Positions 43,401-51,131 are shown, counted from the stretch's first letter. The stretch: 64,000 nt of DNA from Hydractinia symbiolongicarpus (GCF_029227915.1 NC_079880.1:27461501-27525500), one strand, 5' to 3'. A program made the numbers and translations. The notes: generated by a model from the sequence alone, not told the origin.

Positions 43401-44424
43401 TAACGGCTAGGATTTATTCCAAAATAAAAATGACTTATTAATCTTAATTTTTAAACAAAAGCGCTACCACAGCGCCAAGTGAAATCACTGAGTTCCAGGA
43501 ATCATGTCAACTTAAAAAGAATGTTATTTCTTGGAATCCAACTATCTCACTTGTCACAATTATAAGGTCAAAGTCCAAAATCAATTCAATTAAGTCCCAA
43601 AGTCAATCGTTTCACTATTAAAAGCTATGCAACCTAGTAATGTCTGAAAAATATTGCTAAATACATGTTCGTACGAATACGTGACGCAATCGTTGTAACT
43701 CAAACGGACTGCTCCCGTTAGAAGGTCATTGAAATGTTGTTTTCGAAACTGTCTCTACTTCTTCAGCGCGCGCTAACGGCTAGGATTTGTTTCACAATAA
43801 GAATGACTTATTAATCTAAATTTTTAAATGAAGCGCTACCTCAGCGCCAAGTGAAATCGCTGAGTTCCAGCAATCATGTCATATTAAGAAGAATGTTATT
43901 TCTTGGAGTCCAATTGTCTCATTTATCACATTTGTAAGGTCAAAGTGCAAAATCAGTTTAATTAAGTCCCACAGTCAATGGTTTCACTATTAAAAAGGTG
44001 CAACCTAGTAATGTCATAAAACTATCGCTGAGTACATGTTGGTACGAATATGCGACGCAACCGTTCTAACTCAAACGGACTGCTCCTGTTAGAAGGTCAT
44101 TGAAATGTTGTTTTCGAAACTGTCTCTACTTCTTCAGCGCGCGCTAACGGCTAGGATTTGTTTCACAATAAAAATGACTTATTAATCTAAGTTTTTAAAT
44201 AAAGCGCTACCACAGCGCCAAGTGAAATCGCTGAGTTCCAGCAATCATGTCAAATTAAGAAGAATGTTATTTCTTGGAATCCAATTGTCTCATTTATCAT
44301 ATTTATAAGGTCAAAGTCCAAAATCAGTTAAATTAATTTCCCCTGTCAATCGTTTCACTGTTTAAAGCAAGGCAACATAGTAATGTCAGAAAAGTATCGC
44401 AGCTAGAGTAGGGAGGTAATATAA

Positions 44425-44669
44425 TCAGGTTTTAGGTTTTCGACGGTCAAACCCCTATTAAAAAAACGTTGCTTTTAGACCCCCTAAAAAATATGTGACG
44501 TCACAGATTTCATCATGCCTCAAATTAGTAAACACGTGACATCATGACGGCACTCGACGAAAACTGCTGACATCAACAAAAAGCGCAAATCTGTTTGTGT
44601 AGGGGGAATTCCCTAATCAAATCGCGACCGATGTTAGTTGAAGTCTAAATATACTTATAATAAAGAGAT
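44425..44669 (+). promoter_or_regulatory. Promoter region of ankyrin gene 1
   Basis: This non-coding stretch separates the satellite from the first gene. It contains a CRE/ATF-type palindrome TGACGTCA (44,496-44,503), a CACGTG E-box (44,533-44,538), a 'ggaattccct' half-palindrome near 44,605 and TATAATAAAGAG ending three bases before the ATG at 44,670. The same sites in the same order precede ankyrin gene 2, which argues that they are functional rather than chance. Which host factors bind is inference. Confidence 0.6.
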
Positions 44670-45593
44670 ATGACTTGGTTCAGAAATGCAATCAGTAAAT
44701 TATATAACGCTGTCTCAGCGCCAGTTGCAGCAACACGTGATGCTCTTGCGGGGAGACTGCAGAGTGTGCGAGACACTGTTACTTCTTATTATTACAGGGC
44801 GAAGGACTTTACGATGAAATCGAGAGAGGATTACGATGCCACGGACATACAAAACGAATACAAGGCTCTACAAAATGCAGTTAAATATGGTTACATCGAG
44901 AAATTCTGCAAAGCGTGGGGTGCGACAGAATTTAATTGTGCTCTAGCTAATGCAGCTTCAAATGGTCACATCGAGATTGTTGTATTGTGTAAAGAATGGG
45001 GTGCGACAGACTTTAATAGGGCTCTAGAAAGTGCAGCTCTCAGGGGTCACATCGAGATTGTTAAATTGTGCAAAGAATGGGGTGCAACAGAATTTGATTG
45101 TGCTCTATCTAATGCAGCTGCAAATGCTCACATAGAGATTGTTAAGCTGTGCAAAGAGTCTGGTGCAACAGATTTTGATCAGGCCATGAAAATTGCAGCT
45201 CACAGGAGTCACATAGAGATTGTAAAATTGTGTAAAGAATGGGGTGCGATAGATTTTGCTTGGGCCATGAACCTTGCAGCTCGCGATGGTCACATCGAGA
45301 TTGTTAAACTATGCAAAGAGTAGGGTGCGACGGACATTAATTGGGGCATGAAACTTGCAGCTGAAAATGGTAACATAGAGATTGTTAAACTGTGCAAAAA
45401 ATGGGGTGCAGACTTTGATAGGGTCATGAGACTTGCAGCTAAATATGGTCACATCAATACTGTTAAGCTGTGCAAAGAGTGGGGTGCGACAGACTTTAAT
45501 GAGGTTCTACGAAATGCAGCTGAAAATGGTCACATCGAGATTGTTAAGCTGTGCAAAGAATGGGGTGCGACAGACTATTATGGAAGTAGCTAG
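44670..45593 (+). pseudogene. Ankyrin-repeat protein 1, one in-frame stop
   Basis: The reading frame starts at an ATG just after TATAATAAAGAG. About 70 residues of non-repetitive sequence beginning MTWFRNAISKLYNA are followed by nine 27-residue ankyrin-like repeats with the core GHIEIVKLCKEWGATDF. Ankyrin repeats bind other proteins, and viral ones often act as host adaptors, but no F-box or other effector domain is visible. A TAG at 45,321-45,323 replaces the conserved Trp codon of the sixth repeat. The frame then stays open for three more repeats to a TAG at 45,591. The repeats are close to identical at DNA level (81-bp period), which suggests recent expansion or gene conversion. The tail present in the neighbouring copy is missing. 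The target is unknown. Confidence 0.8.
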
Positions 45594-45855
45594 AGTAAGG
45601 GATGAATATAACCAGATTTTAGGTTTTCGACGGTCAAACCCCTATTAAAAAACGCTGCTTTTAGACCCCCTAAAAAATCTGTGACGTCACAGATTTTATC
45701 ATGCCTCAAGTGAGCAAAACACGTGACATCATGACGGCACTCGACAAAACTGCTGACATCAACAAAAGCGCAAATCTGTTTTAATAGGGAAATTCCCTAC
45801 TCAAATCGCGACCGATGTTGGTTGGAGTCTGAATCTACTTATAATAAAGAGAGAT
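45594..45855 (+). promoter_or_regulatory. Promoter region of ankyrin gene 2
   Basis: This is the second copy of the upstream region described for gene 1. Here the CRE-type site TGACGTCA (45,682-45,689) sits inside a perfect 20-bp palindrome (45,676-45,695), longer than in the first copy. CACGTG is at 45,720-45,725, an 'agggaaattccct' palindrome lies near 45,787, and TATAATAAAGAGAG lies just before the ATG at 45,856. No gene is seen in the stretch. Confidence 0.6.
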
Positions 45856-46662
45856 ATGAATTGGTTCAGAAATGCAATCAGTATTGCGGGAGATACAGCC
45901 AAACTAAAAGGAAACTCGTCCTATGGGAAAATGATCGAGGACCAAGCGAGGCATGTGAACAACACCTTGGAACTTGCAGTTAAATATGGTTACATCGAGA
46001 AATTCTGCAAAGAGTGGGGCGCGACAGACTTTGATTGGGCTCTAGCTAATGCAGCTGAAAATGGTCACATCGAGATTGTTAAGGTGTTCAAAGAGTGGGG
46101 TGTGACAGACTTTAATTGGGCTCTAGCTAATGCAGCTCAACATGGTCACATCGAGATTGTTAAACTGTGCAAGGAGTCTGGTGCGATGAACTTTAATTGG
46201 GGCATGGCACTTACAGCTCTCAATGGTCACATCGAGATTGTTAAACTGTGCAAAGAATAGGGTGCGACAGACTTTAATTGTGCTCTAGCTAATTTAGCTC
46301 TCAATGGTCACATCGAGATTGTTAAACAATGCAAAGAATGGGGTGCGACAGACTTTAATTGGGCTCTAGCCAATGCAGCTCCCAATGGTCACATCGAGAT
46401 TGTTAAACTGTGCAAAGAATGGGGTGCGACGAACTTTAATTGGGGCATGACACTTGCGGCTCAATATGGTCACATCGAGATTGTTGTATTGCTGCGTGGT
46501 TTTGATATCATTCATGATGAATTCCTCCGACATAATCACAAGCGTAATTTTTATGCAAAACTATGGAATGAGGTACTACCAGTGGCGTGGCATCCCGATT
46601 GATATTGGAATTGGTGTTTAGATGAGGAAGAAAAGCGCGAGATATCAAAATTATGGAAGTAA
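45856..46662 (+). pseudogene. Ankyrin-repeat protein 2 with embedded polymerase motif B, broken
   Basis: The first nine residues (MNWFRNAIS) match gene 1. They are followed in frame by about 25 residues containing KLKGNSSYGKMIEDQAR. That is the motif B region of this element's own family B polymerase (compare bases about 60,920-61,000 on the minus strand, which encode KGTSFYGKTIEDQAR). Seven 27-residue ankyrin repeats and a short C-terminal tail then follow. The frame has a TAG at 46,258-46,260, again at the conserved Trp of a repeat, and a TGA at 46,600-46,602. It otherwise stays open to TAA at 46,660. The polymerase piece lacks every other polymerase motif and cannot be catalytic. It most likely marks a recombination event. 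The adapter role of the repeats is inferred only. Confidence 0.8.
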
Positions 46663-46712
46663 TGTCTAGTATTTTGATCCTGGTTAGGGCTTAAAAAATC
46701 TATAATAAAGAG

Positions 46713-47027
46713 ATGCCTTTCCTATCTGCAGAACAATTTGATGCCTTGAAATCAGAGAGCATTAAGAAGTGGCGTGATGTTCCCACTGGAATCATCTTCA
46801 AAATTGAGTCTGTTGAAGAGATCAAGACCAAAAAAGGTGATGCAACTGTCATCATATTGATCAATGGCGATGGTGAACAACTTCGAGCATGGACAACGAG
46901 TGTACTGAGAGAAGCTTTGAAAGGTCGAACAGGTCAGATGTTCATCAAATCACTTGGAAGGAAACAATCTACGAAGAATCCTGGTCAATTTTACTATGAT
47001 TACGACCTTGTGGAGGTGGAAGACTAA
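46713..47027 (+). CDS. Small OB-fold-like, possible ssDNA-binding protein
   Basis: This 104-residue intact frame starts 4 bases or less after TATAATAAAGAG. The sequence has the beta-rich pattern of a short OB-fold. A GIIFKIESVEEIKTKKGDA strand-turn segment (about residues 27-45) is followed by alternating hydrophobic strands, and it ends with an aromatic-acidic tail, FYYDYDLVEVED. Acidic-aromatic C-termini are typical of single-strand binding proteins, and a replication role would suit an element with its own polymerase. That assignment is inferred from pattern only, and the family is not certain. It is followed by a perfect stem-loop. It lies downstream of the ankyrin genes and 75 bases upstream of the SAP-like gene. 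Confidence 0.6.
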   Translation: MPFLSAEQFDALKSESIKKWRDVPTGIIFKIESVEEIKTKKGDATVIILINGDGEQLRAWTTSVLREALKGRTGQMFIKSLGRKQSTKNPGQFYYDYDLVEVED

Positions 47028-47037
47028 AAAAGTAATC

Positions 47038-47063
47038 TTTTGTGACTGGAAACAGTCACAAAA
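47038..47063 (+). terminator. 3' stem-loop, 11-bp stem, GAAA loop
   Basis: A perfect inverted repeat ('ttttgtgactg' / 'cagtcacaaaa') with a GAAA tetraloop starts 11 bases after the stop of the preceding gene. It is one of a series at gene ends across the element. A termination or 3'-processing role is inferred. Confidence 0.65.
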
Positions 47064-47101
47064 AATAACGAAAGCCTGGTTGTGCTCAGCTACATAAACA
47101 A

Positions 47102-47359
47102 ATGGACAAACTGCGACAAGAAGCTAAAGCCTTAGGTCTCAAAAGGTACTCCACGTTGAGGCGAATAAACCTTGTTGAAGCAATACACAAAGTCAAGTAT
47201 AAGGATGTGTCGATACAAACAGATGGGCCATACTGCGAGCCTTGTGTTAAAATTGCATGGCAGAAAAATCTTGAACAATATTTGAGGGATCTCGCTAAAA
47301 AACGTGTCGTACATGATGGCGACTTGCTCATAGATCAAGATACGGAAGAAGTGATCTAG
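47102..47359 (+). CDS. SAP-like small protein with CxxC
   Basis: This 85-residue frame has an N-terminal segment LRQEAKALGLKRYSTLRRINLVEAI (written here only as a pattern: L-x6-LGL-x4-T-x3-LVEAI). It fits the helix-turn-helix of a SAP DNA-binding motif, about residues 4-29. A CEPC pair lies at about residues 45-48, followed by a charged C-terminal half. SAP motifs bind AT-rich DNA, so a chromatin-attachment or DNA-packaging role is possible but unproven. The start is the ATG at 47,102, preceded by 'cataaacaa' rather than the strict AATAAA of its neighbours. The stop lies inside the left arm of the next stem-loop. Length alone would make this a weak call. The SAP pattern and compact spacing support it. 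Confidence 0.55.
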   Translation: MDKLRQEAKALGLKRYSTLRRINLVEAIHKVKYKDVSIQTDGPYCEPCVKIAWQKNLEQYLRDLAKKRVVHDGDLLIDQDTEEVI

Positions 47360-47381
47360 TGTTTTGAATAATACACTAGAT
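47354..47381. terminator. Stem-loop between convergent genes, 9-bp stem
   Basis: 'atctagtgt' and 'acactagat' form a perfect 9-bp stem with a 10-base loop. It overlaps the stop of the plus-strand SAP-like gene and lies 25 bases beyond the stop of the minus-strand gene, so it could serve both. Confidence 0.6.
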
Positions 47382-47405
47382 GCTCCTGCAGAGACACCAG
47401 GCGAT

Positions 47406-48098
47406 CTACGAATAAGCGGGTGGAGACTCTAAGTAGCGCTGACATACTGCGCAGATTGCAGTTTTTTTCAAAATTTCATCCTTGGCTTCTTGCCTGCCTT
47501 GTGCTAGCAACTCTGCGCGTTCATTCTCGTTGATGGATTTCACAGCTTTTTTCGTTCGTTGTCGAATCTGCTCCTTGAGCACCATATAGCGCTGTTTTTC
47601 CTGCATGATCCATGTAAACTCATCGTCTGAAATTATACCATCTTGGATCGCCCTGGAAGTCTTATCGTATACTGTGTCTAGTTTTGATTCAGCTAGGAGT
47701 TTGATGCACTCATGTTTGTGCACCTTATACTGTATCCGTTTGGAAGCATTCTTGAGACCTACTTGGCCCATGCTCACTGCAAGAGCCGCGGCTTCAAGAC
47801 CAATTGCTATAGGGGCTCCGAATCCGGTTGCAAGCGTGGCAATACCTGCTGCGGAGGTGATGACAGTAACAGCAATCATACCATGATCAGCATAGCGAAG
47901 CCCCATCCCCCAAAGCTTGAACTTTTTGTAGAGTTTTTCACGCTCTTGGATCTCACCACGTAGGTACTCTTCCACCTCCTCGATCTTTTTTAGTCTGTAT
48001 ACCTGACTTTCTTGCTCTTGCTGAGCCGGTAGGCGATCAGGCTCCTGCTCGGGCGCACTTGGCGGTAAAGTTGGGTAAAGCTTCATTGTATCAGCCAT
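47406..48098 (-). CDS. Membrane protein with YPxL, PSAP and PPxY late-domain motifs
   Basis: This is an intact 230-residue protein. The N-terminus carries YPTL (residues 8-11) directly followed by PSAP (13-16), and the C-terminus ends PPAYS with PPAY at 226-229. These match the three classic late-domain motifs that recruit ALIX, TSG101 and NEDD4-type ligases to ESCRT. A hydrophobic Gly/Ala-rich stretch at about 73-111 could make one or two membrane spans, flanked by charged helices (about 35-62 and 150-215). A role in membrane remodelling or particle egress is therefore attractive but inferred. The ATG directly abuts the TAA stop of the upstream gene (TAAATG), so the two are likely co-expressed. 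The family recurs in such elements as far as I recall, without a known function. Confidence 0.75.
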   Translation of the reverse strand: MADTMKLYPTLPPSAPEQEPDRLPAQQEQESQVYRLKKIEEVEEYLRGEIQEREKLYKKFKLWGMGLRYADHGMIAVTVITSAAGIATLATGFGAPIAIGLEAAALAVSMGQVGLKNASKRIQYKVHKHECIKLLAESKLDTVYDKTSRAIQDGIISDDEFTWIMQEKQRYMVLKEQIRQRTKKAVKSINENERAELLAQGRQEAKDEILKKTAICAVCQRYLESPPAYS

Positions 48099-48770
48099 TT
48101 ATTCTATGAGTAAATGCATCGTAATTCCGACGAACGAAACATTTTTTTCATGATGATGCTCGTCCGTCAGCATGAACTCCAGTCTGTCTGTTGAGCCTTT
48201 CAAAGCAAGGTAGATTGGGGTGTCAAAACTCCATGTAAGCATGTCTCCCCATGGGTTTAACTCCTTGGTGGGAAGCAGGGCAAGAATTTTTGATTTCTTC
48301 TCATCCAGTAGGCAATCGTCTTCATCCAGCTGGGGGCAAACGAGTCTCAATCTTTGGTACACGTCAGTTTTGTAGTAGCTGTCATAGTCGCCTTTGGTAA
48401 AGTACTTTTTTACAGGGTCGTAGGGTAGCCCCATAAGCTCCTGCAGTTGTCGATGGATTACCATAGTATACCCGTCACTAACCTTAAGCCTACAGAGTCC
48501 ATTTTTCAGGACAAACAGCTTAATCTTGTCCTGTGCTTGACTGTTGACGATGGCCGCGATATCCTCGATCTTGTACAGGCCGTTCATTATTGTAATTCGG
48601 GTAACAGTCTGATCAAGCCCTACTTTGCGTATTGTAAAATCATTATCGCTGTAAAGATTCAGCCATACGGGTGTGATAATTATTGATTTCAGGGCAATTT
48701 TCGTATCCTGCCCCAGGTAATCCTTAAAAATCGTGGGCTTCTCTATATCCGTGACATACAGCTGTCTCAT
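48099..48770 (-). CDS. Beta-rich protein, candidate minor structural protein
   Basis: This 223-residue intact frame has no transmembrane segment. It alternates short hydrophobic strands and turns throughout and ends in a strand-like SFVGITMHLLIE, as jelly-roll capsid proteins often do. A middle segment RQLQELMGLPYDP (about 107-119) resembles a conserved 'QxLLGL' element seen in such proteins. By position in the structural block and by composition it could be the penton-type or another minor virion protein. I cannot prove the family. The ATG at 48,770 follows AAGAATAAAC. It is transcribed divergently from the gene starting at 48,789, with only 18 bases between the starts, so the two share one short promoter gap. 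Confidence 0.6.
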   Translation of the reverse strand: MRQLYVTDIEKPTIFKDYLGQDTKIALKSIIITPVWLNLYSDNDFTIRKVGLDQTVTRITIMNGLYKIEDIAAIVNSQAQDKIKLFVLKNGLCRLKVSDGYTMVIHRQLQELMGLPYDPVKKYFTKGDYDSYYKTDVYQRLRLVCPQLDEDDCLLDEKKSKILALLPTKELNPWGDMLTWSFDTPIYLALKGSTDRLEFMLTDEHHHEKNVSFVGITMHLLIE

Positions 48771-48788
48771 GTTTATTCTTAAAGAAAC

Positions 48789-49659
48789 ATGAACATTTAT
48801 AGCTATAATCCTACAGCAAAATACAAGTCTAATAGAGGCGAATGGCCTCTCGGTGTAATCAATCTAGAGCATCATGACCTCTACGTTTCTACAGAATCGC
48901 ACATTCCTGTGACCTTCTCGATGTTCACGAAATACCCGATAAAAGTCCCCACTAACCTGTTGAACGACCCGGTCAGTGTAAATTGGACCGGTCAAGCCCT
49001 TGGCTACTGGAATATACAAGTTAATTTCGCTTGTCATTGCGCTGGTACCGCCTTGGGTATATCCGCCATACGATGACGGTTTTTCTCAATACGAGAACCC
49101 CTACTCTACATCTGGATATGCCCAGATTTGTCGTGAATATGGTGCCGACCCCAATGCCCAATACAAATTTAAGGCTCTCACGTCCTCGCTCACGAGTGGT
49201 AGATGGTGGCCGCAAGTAGATGGTGATTGGGCTAAGTTTATCATGCCTACGAGCCAAGGCCTGACATCGGAAGGTCTGACGAAGCTTAGCGAGAGTATTC
49301 GTGTTTACGTGATTTTACTACTAGAGTCTCAAGCTGATGCCAAAGCATCCCTTATAGGTTCGGGTGCGGACAATTTTACAGCGAGACAGATACTACTACA
49401 GAAATTCGAAGCCATGGTACAACGTGAGGAGAACGTAGGCCACGATATCACCGAGTTTCAAAAGGTGCTTCAATATGCCAGGACCCCAGTGAATTTTGCC
49501 GTGATGCACCGCGTGTACATGCTACCATCCGATATGAACCTGCGTATTGGTAAAATTGTGGGGTATAACAACAACATCTTGATTGCGCCGGCGAGTGCGA
49601 TGATTGGTATAGGGCTAGACATAAATAATCGCAAGAACAAGCCCACGCAGCCTTTATAA
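48789..49659 (+). pseudogene. Putative structural protein gene, frameshifted
   Basis: The first frame (48,789-49,076) begins MNIYSYNPTAKYKSNRGEWP and is rich in short beta-type segments. A second frame, open from 48,982 to the stop at 49,659, continues with a long alpha/beta region (for example DITEFQKVLQYARTPVNF and VGYNNNILIAP). The shift must lie between 48,982 and 49,076. The second frame has no good ATG near its beginning, and I see no classical slippery heptamer, so a disabling indel is more likely than programmed frameshifting. The combined size, about 290 codons, suits a virion protein, and the neighbours are capsid-type genes. The family is not identified with certainty. The start at 48,789 has only a weak upstream motif ('cttaaagaaac'). 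Confidence 0.65.
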
Positions 49660-49811
49660 CGAGTCACAGGTAGGCAAGAAATATCGAACCTAAAACCTGA
49701 AAAGATACCTCAGTCAGGAGAAATTCACGAGGACACCAAGACCACCTTGGTTACTGCGGAGTAGGTCTCATCCTAGCATATCTATGGCTTAAAAAATAGG
49801 TGCCGCAAGGC

Positions 49812-49845
49812 GATCTAATATGTTTTTTTGTCAACATACTAGATC
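49812..49845. terminator. Stem-loop between convergent genes, 12 of 13 bp paired
   Basis: 'gatctaatatgtt' pairs with 'aacatactagatc' with one mismatch around an 8-base loop. It starts 2 bases beyond the stop of the minus-strand coiled-coil gene. The preceding 150 bases (49,660-49,811), after the plus-strand gene, hold no other feature I can support. Confidence 0.55.
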
Positions 49846-49847
49846 AT

Positions 49848-51098
49848 CTACGACTTTCTTTTTGCGCTGCTGCCACTCTTTCCAACGTAAGCCACAACAA
49901 AAGCAGCAGCAGCAGCGATCACTATGTAGAGGTGTTTGGCTACATATTCGACAACTCTCGCAGCCACTCTAAAAAAGAACGAGACAACCGTGCCAATAAT
50001 CCCTGGTAGCGCCGCACCTGCCTTACCTGCCAGGCATTTCAAAAATTTTCCAAGCCCTTCCAGCTGTTTTTGTATGAAACCCATCCCTGCGGCACTTCCT
50101 GCAGCAGCACCCGCTCCTCCGCTAACTGCGAGTACGATGGTGGAAATCAGTAGACCAACAGCCGAGACTATGCTCGCTATAGTAATTCCTTGCTCCTTAA
50201 ATAAGATTCTAAGCTTTTCAGTCAGAGATTTATCGTCCCCCGCGATTTTCATCAGCGTCTCCTTAATCGCGTTCAGTTGGCTCTGAGTGTCAGATGATAG
50301 TAAACCGTGTGCTTCTCGTACTGCTTCCTTTTGATCTTGGAGTCGTTCTAGCTCTTCATTAGCCTTTCCAAGGTCCTCGTTCCAGATAGCTAGCTGCTCC
50401 TCGGATGCCCCAGGCGTAGCTTTCTTCGTCTCCAGCCTTTTCACCCTGGCTTCTGCTTTGGCGATCTCGCTGTCGTAGAAGATCATCTTGTTTTCCAAGT
50501 GCTTCAGGTTACCCTTTAGTGTTTGAAGCTCGAGGTTGAGCCCTCTTCTTTCACGCTCTGTGAAGCCAAAGGGAGTTTCTCCAATCCGTCTCTCTGTTTC
50601 ATCAAGGACGTTCTTGAGCAGCGGCATCATTTCGATGTCATCAGCCTTCTCCTCAACATGAACAATCTCGTTAAGGAGTTTCTGAGCCATTACCTTACTG
50701 CCTTTGTTTGGTGTAGTATAGTCGGTAAACCCCATGGCTCGCAAGCGATTTGAACCTAACCTCCTCTTTATCTCGGCAACACTCCTCAATTCACCATGCC
50801 TTTTCGTGAGCTCTATACCATCGAAAAGAAGCTGGTTTTCTCGTGCCTCAAACTCGTTGTAATATCTCGCGATTGGCTGCCCCAGGTCCTCACTAAGGTG
50901 TTCGTAAAGATCGTCGACCTTTGATTTTAACAGCTCTTGTCTTGTGTCAGTGAGGTCGCCTAGTGCGATAGGTGATTGATCTTGCTCTTGCTGACCCTGA
51001 TCTGGCATTAGCGTGGAGAAATCGGCATCAGGCCTACTGAAATCCCCGTCTATTTCTGGTGTAAAGTCGTCTCTTTCGTATATTGGATTAACCGGCAT
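49848..51098 (-). CDS. Coiled-coil protein with C-terminal membrane segments
   Basis: This is an intact 416-residue protein. The acidic N-terminus (1-50) is followed by helical sequence and a strong heptad coiled-coil at about 185-265 (ELERLQDQKEAVREAH at its end). Hydrophobic Gly/Ala-rich segments lie at about 305-326, 362-380 and 388-405, and the tail is basic (SSAKRKS). A long coiled coil next to hydrophobic spans is seen in viral membrane-penetration, tape-measure-like and internal virion proteins. No specific family motif allows a choice. The gene is divergent from the major capsid gene across a 33-base gap, and its ATG is immediately preceded by CAAATAA. I expect a virion protein, by context. 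Confidence 0.65.
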   Translation of the reverse strand: MPVNPIYERDDFTPEIDGDFSRPDADFSTLMPDQGQQEQDQSPIALGDLTDTRQELLKSKVDDLYEHLSEDLGQPIARYYNEFEARENQLLFDGIELTKRHGELRSVAEIKRRLGSNRLRAMGFTDYTTPNKGSKVMAQKLLNEIVHVEEKADDIEMMPLLKNVLDETERRIGETPFGFTERERRGLNLELQTLKGNLKHLENKMIFYDSEIAKAEARVKRLETKKATPGASEEQLAIWNEDLGKANEELERLQDQKEAVREAHGLLSSDTQSQLNAIKETLMKIAGDDKSLTEKLRILFKEQGITIASIVSAVGLLISTIVLAVSGGAGAAAGSAAGMGFIQKQLEGLGKFLKCLAGKAGAALPGIIGTVVSFFFRVAARVVEYVAKHLYIVIAAAAAFVVAYVGKSGSSAKRKS

Positions 51099-51131
51099 TT
51101 ATTTGAAACGAAAATCACCTAATAATAAAGC
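51099..51131. promoter_or_regulatory. 33-bp divergent promoter gap with an AATAAA word at each start
   Basis: The gap between the coiled-coil gene (minus) and the capsid gene (plus) holds CAAATAA abutting one ATG and AATAATAAAGC abutting the other, each in the orientation of its own gene. Because both genes start here, these AATAAA-like words cannot be polyadenylation signals of upstream genes. They fit a start-proximal promoter element instead. Confidence 0.6.

Larger units (their letters stand above)
1..44400. repeat. Satellite array, ~372-bp monomer, ~119 copies
   Basis: A tandem array fills this whole stretch. Landmark words recur every 371-373 bases; for example, the 'acatg' in the conserved segment before 'ttggtacgaatatgtgacgc' lies at 21, 392, 765, 1136 and 1509. 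Other conserved blocks in each monomer are a 'taacggc.aggattggt.cca' segment, a 'gcgctaccacag' segment and a 'tcactgttaaaagcgat' segment. Monomers differ by scattered substitutions and 1-3 base indels. All open frames here are 60-75 codons, recur with the repeat unit and show no protein family, so I treat the region as non-coding. I saw no tRNA, rRNA or inserted transposon inside it. The family was not recognised by name. A centromeric, pericentromeric or subtelomeric location is possible but not shown. Confidence 0.97.
29135..44400. repeat. Satellite subfamily B
   Basis: From here the monomers typically read 'ggatttgtt.cacaataaaaatgacttattaatc', 'gcgcgcgctaacggc' and 'gtttaaagc.aggcaacatagtaatgtcag', variants rare or absent in subfamily A. 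Some A-like monomers are interspersed between about 29.7 and 30.9 kb. The unit length stays near 372 bp. The part runs to the transposon boundary. Confidence 0.8.
44401..46662 (+). repeat. Tandem duplication of promoter plus ankyrin gene
   Basis: The 5' segment starting 'agctagagta' at about 44,401 and again at about 45,590 is present twice. Each copy carries the same order of elements: 'ttttaggttttcgacggtc', TGACGTCA, CACGTG, an 'agggaa.ttccct' palindrome, TATAATAAAGAG and an ATG. The offset between TGACGTCA sites is 1,186 bases. The copies differ by substitutions and small indels. Each is followed by an ankyrin-repeat gene, but the N-terminal coding segments differ. Confidence 0.9.

Noticed and set aside
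1-44400. CRISPR-like or clustered regulatory array
   Set aside because: The whole 372-bp unit repeats head to tail. There are no short repeats with unique spacers, and the context is eukaryotic.
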